A DNA stretch of 10,541 nt, taken from the NCBI GenBank assembly GCA_023419055.1, contig JAEZYO010000462.1, forward strand, positions 1 to 10,541. Direction: 5' to 3'. Positions 1-6,468 of this stretch are shown here, piece by piece. The notes under the pieces were generated by a model, which was not told the origin of the DNA, searched no databases, and was given only the letters and a program-made list of their open reading frames with translations. This DNA is from Pseudomonadota bacterium (lineage in GTDB: Bacteria > Myxococcota > Polyangia > Polyangiales > Polyangiaceae). Positions within the stretch are counted from its first letter, which is position 1, and every line of letters starts with the position of its first letter. The position numbers and the translations under genes are program-made.

Positions 1-148
1 CCCCCGAGCCAGTCGCGCCGGAGCCGTTAGCCCCCGAGCCAGGATTCTCCCACTCGTTCTCGAAGCCCTCGAAAGTGGTCCGGCCGCCACACGCTAGAGC
101 GGTGAGAGCCATGAAAATCATGCCCGACTTTCGACGATCGCTTCGCAT
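1..148 (-). CDS. Lipoprotein, N-terminal fragment (gene runs off the left edge)
   Basis: The first 49 codons of a minus-strand gene are present; the rest lies outside the window. Starting at the ATG at 148-146, the protein opens with basic residues (MRSDRRK), a hydrophobic stretch and the lipobox L-T-A-L-A-C with the acceptor Cys at residue 20. An acidic/aromatic patch follows (residues 25-35), then a Gly/Ser/Ala linker (about 37-49) of the kind seen in the other lipoproteins here. A GGAG Shine-Dalgarno element (156-159 on the complement) lies 8 bases upstream. The 12-base direct repeat at 1-12 and 31-42 is the linker coding for Gly-Ser-Gly units. The mature domain is not visible, so no function can be given. 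The opposite strand is open in one frame (3-188, Pro/Glu-rich), but the signal peptide, lipobox and Shine-Dalgarno favour this reading. Confidence 0.78.
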   Translation of the reverse strand, partial: MRSDRRKSGMIFMALTALACGGRTTFEGFENEWENPGSGANGSGATGSG

Positions 149-155
149 CACACCC

Positions 156-159
156 ACTC
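156..159 (-). promoter_or_regulatory. Ribosome binding site of the left-edge lipoprotein gene
   Basis: GGAG on the minus strand, 8 bases before the ATG at 148. This supports that start and the coding call for a gene that is only partly inside the window. Confidence 0.5.
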
Positions 160-241
160 CACGGTTATTGCAGCCCCATAGTTCGTGAAGCTCGGGCGCG
201 CGTCAATCATCGTCGGGGCGGGCGTGGCCGCGGGACGGGGC

Positions 242-247
242 TAGAAT
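242..247 (+). promoter_or_regulatory. Possible -10 element of the ABC exporter operon
   Basis: TAGAAT is a good match to a sigma-70 type -10 hexamer and lies 22 bases before the preferred start of the ATPase gene at 270. It overlaps the alternative ATG at 246, which argues for 270 as the true start. I see no convincing -35 element at the expected distance, so this remains a weak call. Confidence 0.3.
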
Positions 248-269
248 GCGGGCCCGAGCCGCCCGACCC

Positions 270-947
270 ATGATTCGCATCGAGAAAATCAACAAGAGCT
301 ACCGCGCCGGCGAGCAGACGCTGCACGTGCTCCGCGACATCGACTTCACCGTCGAAAACGGCGAGTTCGTCTCCATCATGGGCTCTTCCGGGTCGGGCAA
401 GAGCACGCTCCTCAACGTGCTCGGCATCCTGGACGCCTACGATTCGGGCGCCTACTACCTCGGGGACAAGCTGATCAAGAACCTGCCGGAGCGCATCGCG
501 GCGCAGTACAGGAACCGCTTCATCGGCTTCGTCTTTCAGTCCTTCAACCTGCTGAGCTTCAAGAGCGCCGTCGAGAACGTCGCGCTCCCCCTCTACTACC
601 AGGGGGTGGGAAGGAAGGCGCGCAACAAGCTCGCGCTCGAGTACCTCGACAAGGTGGGCCTCAAAGCGCGCGCCGAGCACCTGCCTTCGGAGCTCTCCGG
701 CGGTGAGCGCCAGCGCGTGGCCGTCGCGCGCGCGCTCATCACGAAGCCGAACCTCTTGCTCGCCGACGAGCCCACCGGAGCGCTCGACACCGCGACCTCT
801 TACCAGCTCATGGATCTCTTCGAGGAGATCCACGGGACCGGCATGACGATCGTGGTCGTCACGCACGAGCCCGACATCGCCGAGCGCACCCAGCGAGTGA
901 TCCGGCTGAAGGACGGCGTGGTCGTGGATGGGACCGCGCATGCGTAG
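270..947 (+). CDS. ABC transporter ATP-binding protein (MacB/LolD type)
   Basis: This is the cytoplasmic ATPase that drives the two permeases encoded next. All nucleotide-binding motifs are intact (225-residue numbering): Walker A GSSGSGKS at 38-45, Q-loop Gln at about 90, signature LSGGE at 142-146, Walker B LLLADE at 162-167, D-loop ALD, and the switch His at 199. Length and order match the LolD/MacB/FtsE subfamily that works with FtsX-like permeases in mechanotransmission rather than classical membrane transport. I chose the ATG at 270 because the family usually begins just there (MIRIEKI...). The ATG at 246 would add eight Arg/Ala-rich residues and overlaps a possible -10 box. The gene's end overlaps the start of the first permease, indicating translational coupling. 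Substrate is unknown. Confidence 0.93.
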   Translation: MIRIEKINKSYRAGEQTLHVLRDIDFTVENGEFVSIMGSSGSGKSTLLNVLGILDAYDSGAYYLGDKLIKNLPERIAAQYRNRFIGFVFQSFNLLSFKSAVENVALPLYYQGVGRKARNKLALEYLDKVGLKARAEHLPSELSGGERQRVAVARALITKPNLLLADEPTGALDTATSYQLMDLFEEIHGTGMTIVVVTHEPDIAERTQRVIRLKDGVVVDGTAHA

Positions 948-2190
948 CCTGTCCTCCTTGATCGGCATCGAGTCGCTCGACGAGATCCTCACCACGATCC
1001 GCCGCAACCGGCTGCGCACCTTCCTCACGGGCCTGAGCGTGGCTTGGGGCATGTTCATGCTCGCCTTGCTGCTGGGGGCGGGGCGCGGCCTCGAGCAGGG
1101 CGTGGAGTGGGAGTTCCGGGACGACGCGCAGAACTCGATCTGGGTCTACTCGAGCAAGACCTCGAAGCCTTACGCCGGGCTCGCGGAAGGCCGCGAAGTC
1201 CGCTTCATGAACGACGACTACGAGGCGATCGGCAGGGAAATCCCCGGCGTCGACCACGTTACGGGGCGCTTCTACCTGTGGGGTGAATTCACCGTCAGCT
1301 ACCGCGACAAGAGCTCGGCGTTCGACATCCGAGGCACGCACCCTGATCACCGCTACCTCGAGAAGACGACGATGGTGAGGGGGCGCTACCTCAACGAGAC
1401 GGACATGCGCGAGCGCCGCAAGGTCGCCGTCATCGGCGAGAAGGTGCAGGAGATCCTGTTCGGCAAGCAGGATCCCATCGGCGAGTTCGTGCAGCTCCGC
1501 GGCCTCTCGTACCAGGTGGTGGGCGTCTTCCAGGACGTCGGCGGCGAGGGCGAGGTTCGCAAGATCTACGTGCCCATCACGACCGCGCAGCTCGTCTACA
1601 ACCAGCCGGGTCGCATCCACCAGCTGATGTTCACGGTGGGCGAAGCGAACGTGGAGGAGAGCCAGGCCATCGCCGAGCGCACGCGCCTCCTGCTCGCGAA
1701 CAGGAAGGACGTGGCCCCCGACGATCGTCGCGCGATCCGCACGCAGAACAACCTCGAGCGCTTCAAGAAGTTCACGGGCGTCTTCGACTGGATCCGCGGC
1801 TTCGTGTGGTTCGTCGGCGCCGGTACGCTGCTCGCGGGCATGGTCGGCGTCGGGAACATCATGCTGATCAGCGTGACCGAGCGCACGAAGGAGATCGGGA
1901 TCCGAAAGGCGCTCGGAGCCACGCCCGGCTCGATCATTCGCATGGTGATGGCCGAGTCGCTGCTCATCACGGGCGTCGCCGGGTACGCTGGGCTCGTCGG
2001 CGGAGTGATGGTGATCGAGCTCGTGGCCCAAAAGGTCCCCGCCATGCCTTACTTCCGCTCGCCCGAGGTCGACCTCAAGGTGATGCTGATCGCAACCCTG
2101 ATGGTCGTCGCCGCAGGGCTCCTGGCTGGCTTCGTCCCCGCGCGCCGAGCGGCCCGGGTCAACCCCATCGTGGCGCTGCGAGACGGCTAA
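940..2190 (+). CDS. MacB/FtsX-type ABC permease, subunit 1
   Basis: Inner-membrane permease of about 416 residues in the MacB architecture: an N-terminal transmembrane helix (roughly residues 30-48), a large periplasmic domain (about 50-280), and three C-terminal helices (about 288-312, 340-362 and 382-402). The cytoplasmic coupling motif E-R-T-K-E-I-G-I-R-K-A-L-G-A-T follows the second helix, and the protein ends with the family-typical P-A-R-R-A-A-R-V-N-P-I-x-A-L-R. There is no fused ATPase, unlike Escherichia coli MacB. The start at 940 has a purine-rich GGATGGGA before it and overlaps the ATPase stop by 8 bases; an in-frame ATG at 928 would add four residues. It is clearly paralogous to the next gene along its whole length, so the two probably form a heterodimer with the ATPase dimer below them. 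Confidence 0.9.
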   Translation: MRSLSSLIGIESLDEILTTIRRNRLRTFLTGLSVAWGMFMLALLLGAGRGLEQGVEWEFRDDAQNSIWVYSSKTSKPYAGLAEGREVRFMNDDYEAIGREIPGVDHVTGRFYLWGEFTVSYRDKSSAFDIRGTHPDHRYLEKTTMVRGRYLNETDMRERRKVAVIGEKVQEILFGKQDPIGEFVQLRGLSYQVVGVFQDVGGEGEVRKIYVPITTAQLVYNQPGRIHQLMFTVGEANVEESQAIAERTRLLLANRKDVAPDDRRAIRTQNNLERFKKFTGVFDWIRGFVWFVGAGTLLAGMVGVGNIMLISVTERTKEIGIRKALGATPGSIIRMVMAESLLITGVAGYAGLVGGVMVIELVAQKVPAMPYFRSPEVDLKVMLIATLMVVAAGLLAGFVPARRAARVNPIVALRDG

Positions 2191-2192
2191 TC

Positions 2193-3449
2193 GTGGGCAT
2201 CTTCGATCTCGACACCTGGCAGGAGATCTGGAGCACGCTCCAGCGCAACAAGCTGCGCGCGGCGCTGACGGCCTGCGGCGTGTTCTGGGGGATCTTCATG
2301 CTGATCGTGATGCTCGGCATCGGTCAGGGGCTCGAGACCGGCTCGCGCAAGCAGCTCGGCGGGCTCGAGACACGCGCCATCTTCGTCTGGTCGCAGCGCA
2401 CCTCGATCCCCTACAAGGGCCTCCAGCCGGGGCGCTACGTGAAGTTCCGAGACGCGGACATCGAGGCCCTGCGCCGCATTCCGGGCGTCGAGCACGTCGC
2501 CCCGCGCCTTCAGTTCGGCGGCTGGCGTCAGGGCACCAACGTCATTTACGGGACGAAGACGGCGTTCTTCGGCGTGATGGGCGACAACGAGGTCTACCCG
2601 TCGATCGAGCCGCTCAAGGTCGCGCGCGGCCGCTTCGTGAACGCCTTGGACATGCGCGACGGGCGTAAGGTGGCCGTCATCGGGCGCCAGGTCGCGAGCG
2701 TGCTGTTCGAGAACGAGGACCCGATCGGGAAGGACATCCAGGTGCGGGGCGTCTACTTCCAGGTGGTGGGCGTCATCCACTCGCTGAAAGGCGGCGAGGA
2801 AGCGGAGCGGCTCGAAAGCACCGTTTTCATTCCCTTTTCTACCTTCCAACAAGCGTTCAACGAGCGGGACCGCGTGGGCTGGTTCTCGCTCACCGCCAAA
2901 CCAAACGTGCCGGCGGAGGCGCTCGAAAAAAAGATCAAGAGCGTGCTCCGCACGCGCCACGGCATCCACCCCGACGACCCCGAGGCGATCGGCTCCTTCA
3001 ACGCTGCCGAGGCGTTCGGCAAGATTCAGGGCCTTTTCAAAGGGATCCGGCTGTTCGTCTGGTTCGTCGGCACCCTCACCTTGCTCGCCGGCGTGCTCGG
3101 CGTGTCGAACATCCTGCTCATCATCGTCAAGGAGCGGACGAAGGAGATCGGTATCAGGAAGGCCCTCGGGGCCACACCCGCGTCGATCGTGGCCCTGGTG
3201 GTCGAGGAGTCGGTTGCGCTCACGGCTCTCTCCGGATATGCGGGGCTCGTGGCTGGTGTCGCGACGCTCGAGCTCATCGGGAAAGCGGTCAGCAAGGTCC
3301 CGGATGCTCCGCTCTCCGATCCGTCCGTGAGCCTTTCTGCAGCCTTGATCTCTACTTTCGTGCTGATCGTCGCAGGCGTGGTAGCAGGCATCGTCCCCGC
3401 TCGCCTCGCGGCGCGTGTTCACCCGGTAGAGGCGCTGCGCGCGGAGTGA
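2193..3449 (+). CDS. MacB/FtsX-type ABC permease, subunit 2
   Basis: Second permease, 418 residues. I start it at the GTG at 2193, two bases after the previous stop, which aligns its N-terminus (G-I-F-D-L-D-T-W-Q-E-I-W) with that of subunit 1; the open frame continues upstream but there it only shadows the first permease. Predicted helices lie at about 27-46, 286-312, 340-362 and 380-404, with a periplasmic domain between the first two. The same coupling motif (E-R-T-K-E-I-G-I-R-K-A-L-G-A-T at about 314-328) and the same terminal motif (P-A-R-L-A-A-R-V-H-P-V-E-A-L-R) appear. The periplasmic domain is the most divergent part between the two subunits. No clear Shine-Dalgarno is seen, so translation probably depends on coupling to the upstream gene. 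Confidence 0.9.
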   Translation: MGIFDLDTWQEIWSTLQRNKLRAALTACGVFWGIFMLIVMLGIGQGLETGSRKQLGGLETRAIFVWSQRTSIPYKGLQPGRYVKFRDADIEALRRIPGVEHVAPRLQFGGWRQGTNVIYGTKTAFFGVMGDNEVYPSIEPLKVARGRFVNALDMRDGRKVAVIGRQVASVLFENEDPIGKDIQVRGVYFQVVGVIHSLKGGEEAERLESTVFIPFSTFQQAFNERDRVGWFSLTAKPNVPAEALEKKIKSVLRTRHGIHPDDPEAIGSFNAAEAFGKIQGLFKGIRLFVWFVGTLTLLAGVLGVSNILLIIVKERTKEIGIRKALGATPASIVALVVEESVALTALSGYAGLVAGVATLELIGKAVSKVPDAPLSDPSVSLSAALISTFVLIVAGVVAGIVPARLAARVHPVEALRAE

Positions 3450-3459
3450 TCGAACCATC

Positions 3460-4587
3460 ATGCTGAAGCGCCTCGTCCCCCTGCTGCTCACCTTAGGAAT
3501 CCTGGGTGCCTTCGCGTGGACGCTCTGGTTCTTGTACAAGCGCGCCGAGGCGCGCCCCATCGAGTACAAGACGGCGGCGCCTCAGGTGATGGACATCGTG
3601 AAGAAGACGGTGGCCCCGGGCGCGATCGTTCCCCGGCAAGAGGTCGCCATCAAGCCGCGCGTCTCGGGCGTCATCTCCAAGCTCAGCGTCGAGCCGGGCG
3701 ACTTCGTCAAAGAGAAGGCGCTGATCGCCACCATCCAGATCATCCCCGACGTGGTCAGCCTGAACGCCGCCGAAAGCAACTTGAAAACGGCGCAGATCAG
3801 CCACGACAACGCTCAGCTCGAGCTCGAGCGCTTCAAGCGGCTGCACGAGCAGCGCCTCATCTCCGACACCGACTTCAACCAGCAGAAGCTGAACGCCGAG
3901 CTCAAGCGCCAGGAGCTCGAGGCCGCGGAGAACAACCTGCAGCTCGTCAAGGTGGGCGCGTCGAAGAAGTCGGGCAAGGTCTCGAACGTCGTCTACTCCA
4001 CCGTGAACGGCATGGTGCTCGAGGTCCCCGTCAAGGAGGGCGGCAGCGTCATCGAGGCCAACAACTTCAACGAGGGCACCACCATCGCCTCGATCGCCGA
4101 CATGAACGACATGCTCTTCCAGGGGCGCGTAGACGAGTCGGAGGTCGGCAAGATCAAGGAGGGCATGCCGGTCTCGATCTCGATCGGCGCTCTCGGTAAC
4201 GAGCAGCGCTTCGAGGGCAAGCTCGAGTACATCTCGCCGAAGGGCGTCCTCAAGGACGGCACCATCGAGTTCGAGGTGAAGGCAGCAGTCTCCCTGAAAG
4301 AGGGCGTCTTCCTGCGCGCGAACTACAGCGCCAACGCCGACATCATCCTCGAGCGTCGCGACCAGGTCCTCGCACTCAGTGAGAACCTGCTCCGCTTCGA
4401 GAAGGGCAAGCCTTACGTCGAGGTGGAGGTGGCGCCGCAGCGCTTCGAGCGGCGCGAGGTCGAGCTCGGCCTGTCCGACGGCATCAACGTCGAGATCAAG
4501 GCGGGGATAGACGCGAAGTGTCGCGTGAAGGTGCCGGAAGGGACTCCCACGGAAGAGCCGCCCAAGGCGCCGAAGCGCGGCAGCTGA
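3460..4587 (+). CDS. Periplasmic membrane-fusion (adaptor) protein, MacA/HlyD type
   Basis: A 375-residue adaptor predicted to bridge the inner-membrane permeases to an outer-membrane TolC-like channel. It has an N-terminal membrane anchor (about residues 5-26, no lipobox), the first half of a lipoyl/barrel-sandwich domain (about 60-98, with the V-S-G-V-I-x-x-L-x-V-x-P-G-D-x-V-K-x-x-x-L-I pattern), a helical coiled-coil hairpin (about 100-165), the second lipoyl half (about 178-213, N-G-M-V-L-E-V-P-V-K-E-G), then a beta-barrel and membrane-proximal region to about 355. The tail (360-375) is Pro/Lys-rich and probably disordered. It starts 10 bases after the second permease and is the last gene of the operon. 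It converges on the cytolysin-like gene with only 13 bases between the two stop codons. Length and domain order are normal for the family. Confidence 0.9.
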   Translation: MLKRLVPLLLTLGILGAFAWTLWFLYKRAEARPIEYKTAAPQVMDIVKKTVAPGAIVPRQEVAIKPRVSGVISKLSVEPGDFVKEKALIATIQIIPDVVSLNAAESNLKTAQISHDNAQLELERFKRLHEQRLISDTDFNQQKLNAELKRQELEAAENNLQLVKVGASKKSGKVSNVVYSTVNGMVLEVPVKEGGSVIEANNFNEGTTIASIADMNDMLFQGRVDESEVGKIKEGMPVSISIGALGNEQRFEGKLEYISPKGVLKDGTIEFEVKAAVSLKEGVFLRANYSANADIILERRDQVLALSENLLRFEKGKPYVEVEVAPQRFERREVELGLSDGINVEIKAGIDAKCRVKVPEGTPTEEPPKAPKRGS

Positions 4588-4600
4588 CGTCCAGACTTCG

Positions 4601-6361
4601 CTAAGGCTCCACGCTCGCGCAGCTGGGCTCGACGTAACGGGCCCGCCACGTGCGCTTCAAGACCTGACCGTCCAGGTCGGTGATTCGGTACGCAATCGGT
4701 GTGCCCCAGCGCCCGGTGCCGAACTCGGCGCGCGACCCCAGGACATCGACCAAGCTTTCCACGGTGGGGACCTGCCTGACGTCCGCCGGAGTCCATTCGA
4801 CGAGAGCCATCACCAGCGCTTCGGTGGCAGTGAAGCGCTGGAGCTCCGCCGCCGTGAGGTCTTGAACGCTGCCGGCGAGCGCATGATTCACGACCTTCGC
4901 GAGGAACGCCGCGAAGTCGCCGAACTCGCCGGGGTCACGCGCGAGCAGCATCAGGCGGTCGCCGAACGCGACCCGTTGAATCAAGGCCGGTGAAACGGGC
5001 GGCTGCGTCGTGGGCGGCGTGGCGAGGAGCGCTTCGAGCTCGAGGGGCACGGATACGTCCACTTCGACCGTGTAGTAGGTGAAGGTCAACGTCATGAGCG
5101 CGATGCTCTTCGGCGCGTGCTCACCGAAGCCGTAGGTGCGAAGGGTGTCTTCGATACCGTCGATGCGATGCCAGAGGCCGGTCAGGAGATCGAACTGCTC
5201 GCCGTCGTAGATCCGATCGATGTCCATCCTGACGGCGGCGGGGTGCGCGGAGCCGGGGCGGCGGTACATCTGACGGCCCTGGGCTTCCTGGAACGCGAGC
5301 AGGCTCGCCGGATCCATGGACTCTGCTTCCACGTGGTGGCTCGTCGCGTAGGTGAGCGTGAAGTCCATCGGCGCGCGGTCGACCTGCCAGACGGTGAAGG
5401 CGGAGCCGTCCGGTTCGACCCGGCTCAAGAGCGCGCCCGGCCAGAGCCGCGTGTCGTCGTAGTCCGGCGCGGGTGGCATCTCGAACTCTCGCGTGCCGTC
5501 GAGCACCTGGTAGGTGCACTCCTGGTTGCCCTCGCCGTCCAGGAACTCGCAGGAGTAGTTCTCGTCGTCGGGAATGCAGGGCGCGGATTCCAGCTCGATC
5601 TCCGAGCTGACGCTCGTCGGAGCTACCGGGTGCAACGAAGGCGGCGGCGGTAACGGACCGGTCTCGCCGGGATCCGGACAATCCGCGGCGGCGCCGCCGT
5701 AGAGCTCGATCTCGTTGAGGTGTATGGACCCGGGCTGATCCGGGGAGCCCTTTCGCCCGAGGATGCGCAGGCGGGTCGTGCTGATCAGGGGTAGCTCGTG
5801 CGTTCGATGGAGCGCCGCGTTCCCGGTCACGCTCACCCACTTCTCGTAGCTCGCGCCGTCCCAAAAGAGGATGTCGTAGTCGCTGACCGCGTGCTCCTCG
5901 GTCGTGTAGAGCTCGACGCGCCCGAGCGTGCGGGCCTGACCGAAATCGAAATCGATCCATTGAGGGAGCTCGGCCGCCCCTAGGCTGGTCGAGGCGTTCG
6001 TCCAGGCGTGGTCCTTTCCGTGAGCCGTGCTGCGCAGCCCGTCGACTACTTTGACCGCCGAGTAATCAGGGCCGGTCGATTGCGCCTCGACCACGGCGAG
6101 CGGAGCCACATTTTCGCACGTCACGGGGCCGAGAACGGGACCTGCTCCGCCGCTTCCCGCCGTACCGCCCGCAGTAGGCGCCCCGCCCATACCGGCCTCG
6201 CCGCTGATAGCGCCGCTCCCACCGCTGCCGGTCGCTGCCCCGCTTGCGTTCGCACCATCGGGTCCTGTCTGGACGGATCCGCTGTGCGGGTCCTTCTCAC
6301 CACAGCGAGTGATGAGCGCGAGCGAGACCAGAGCAAGAAAGAAGTTTGCTGATTTCGAAAT
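4601..6361 (-). CDS. Lipoprotein with F5/8C (discoidin-like) domain and cholesterol-dependent-cytolysin-like core
   Basis: A 586-residue protein if started at the ATT at 6361-6359. Residues 1-20 form a signal peptide ending in Cys20, but with Arg at -1 (I-T-R-C). A Gly/Ala/Ser linker (about 35-77) follows. Residues about 84-222 look like an F5/8 type C sugar-binding domain (N-V-A-P start, Q-W-I-D-F-D-F-G, I-x-L-N-E-I-E-L-Y-G end). Residues about 280-578 resemble domains 1-3 of thiol-activated (cholesterol-dependent) cytolysins: W-P-G-A-L-L at 307-312, T-Y-Y-T-V-E-V-D at 428-435, Q-R-V-A-F-G-D-R at 462-469, and T-P-I-A-Y-R at 554-559 with R-Y-V-E at 575-578. The protein ends there, so domain 4 with the Trp-rich undecapeptide is absent, and the Gly-Gly found in the second membrane-hairpin region of classical CDCs is replaced (L-V-E-W). 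Likely a surface pore-former or a non-lytic derivative. Family match is by recalled pattern; pore activity is inference. The first ATG in frame is at 6190, inside the linker. Confidence 0.72.
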   Translation of the reverse strand: MSKSANFFLALVSLALITRCGEKDPHSGSVQTGPDGANASGAATGSGGSGAISGEAGMGGAPTAGGTAGSGGAGPVLGPVTCENVAPLAVVEAQSTGPDYSAVKVVDGLRSTAHGKDHAWTNASTSLGAAELPQWIDFDFGQARTLGRVELYTTEEHAVSDYDILFWDGASYEKWVSVTGNAALHRTHELPLISTTRLRILGRKGSPDQPGSIHLNEIELYGGAAADCPDPGETGPLPPPPSLHPVAPTSVSSEIELESAPCIPDDENYSCEFLDGEGNQECTYQVLDGTREFEMPPAPDYDDTRLWPGALLSRVEPDGSAFTVWQVDRAPMDFTLTYATSHHVEAESMDPASLLAFQEAQGRQMYRRPGSAHPAAVRMDIDRIYDGEQFDLLTGLWHRIDGIEDTLRTYGFGEHAPKSIALMTLTFTYYTVEVDVSVPLELEALLATPPTTQPPVSPALIQRVAFGDRLMLLARDPGEFGDFAAFLAKVVNHALAGSVQDLTAAELQRFTATEALVMALVEWTPADVRQVPTVESLVDVLGSRAEFGTGRWGTPIAYRITDLDGQVLKRTWRARYVEPSCASVEP

Positions 6362-6366
6362 GTAGT

Positions 6367-6374
6367 ATCACCTC
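6367..6374 (-). promoter_or_regulatory. Shine-Dalgarno sequence in front of a putative ATT start
   Basis: On the minus strand the sequence reads GAGGTGAT, eight consecutive bases complementary to the 3' end of 16S rRNA, followed by five bases (ACTAC) and then ATT in frame with a signal peptide. An in-frame TGA overlaps the element (6370-6368), so translation cannot start further upstream in this frame. This site decides the start at 6361. Confidence 0.7.
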
Positions 6375-6384
6375 GAAGGGAAGA

Positions 6385-6432
6385 GCCGATCGGCACGAGC
6401 GACGCTGGGTCGAGTTCTCTCGGAACGCTCGT
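6385..6432. promoter_or_regulatory. Inverted repeats in the divergent control region (possible operator)
   Basis: The 107 bases between the divergent cytolysin-like and LuxR genes hold a perfect 10-base palindrome GCCGATCGGC (6385-6394). Next to it is a 7-base inverted repeat, ACGAGCG (6395-6401) and CGCTCGT (6426-6432), separated by 24 bases, with a smaller GTTC/GAAC dyad (6414-6417, 6423-6426) nested inside. Such symmetry fits a dimeric regulator such as the adjacent LuxR protein, but short GC-rich dyads are common by chance in DNA of this composition. Confidence 0.3.
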
Positions 6433-6468
6433 TGAAGCGCCGAAGACGCGGTGGTAACTTGCGTCGGC

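Noticed and set aside
3..188. Plus-strand open frame reading P-E-P-V-A-P-E-P at the left edge, possible tail of an upstream gene
   Set aside because: The opposite strand carries a complete lipoprotein signal peptide with Shine-Dalgarno and a linker typical of the window; the Pro/Glu repeat is just the complement of Gly-Ser codons.
859..2031. Long minus-strand open frame (390 codons) opposite the first permease
   Set aside because: It is the complement of a well-supported permease gene; the product is His/Asp/Arg/Ala-rich without a domain, as expected for a shadow frame in GC-rich DNA.
1806..2192. Upstream extension of the second permease frame
   Set aside because: This part lies inside the first permease in another frame and is Arg/Gly-rich. 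The GTG at 2193 aligns with the paralogue's N-terminus.
2187..3569. Long minus-strand open frame (460 codons) opposite the second permease
   Set aside because: It mirrors the permease codons and has no recognisable motif; the plus strand has a full family match.
4588..4600. Terminator between the convergent adaptor and cytolysin-like genes
   Set aside because: Only 13 bases separate the stop codons and I found no hairpin there.
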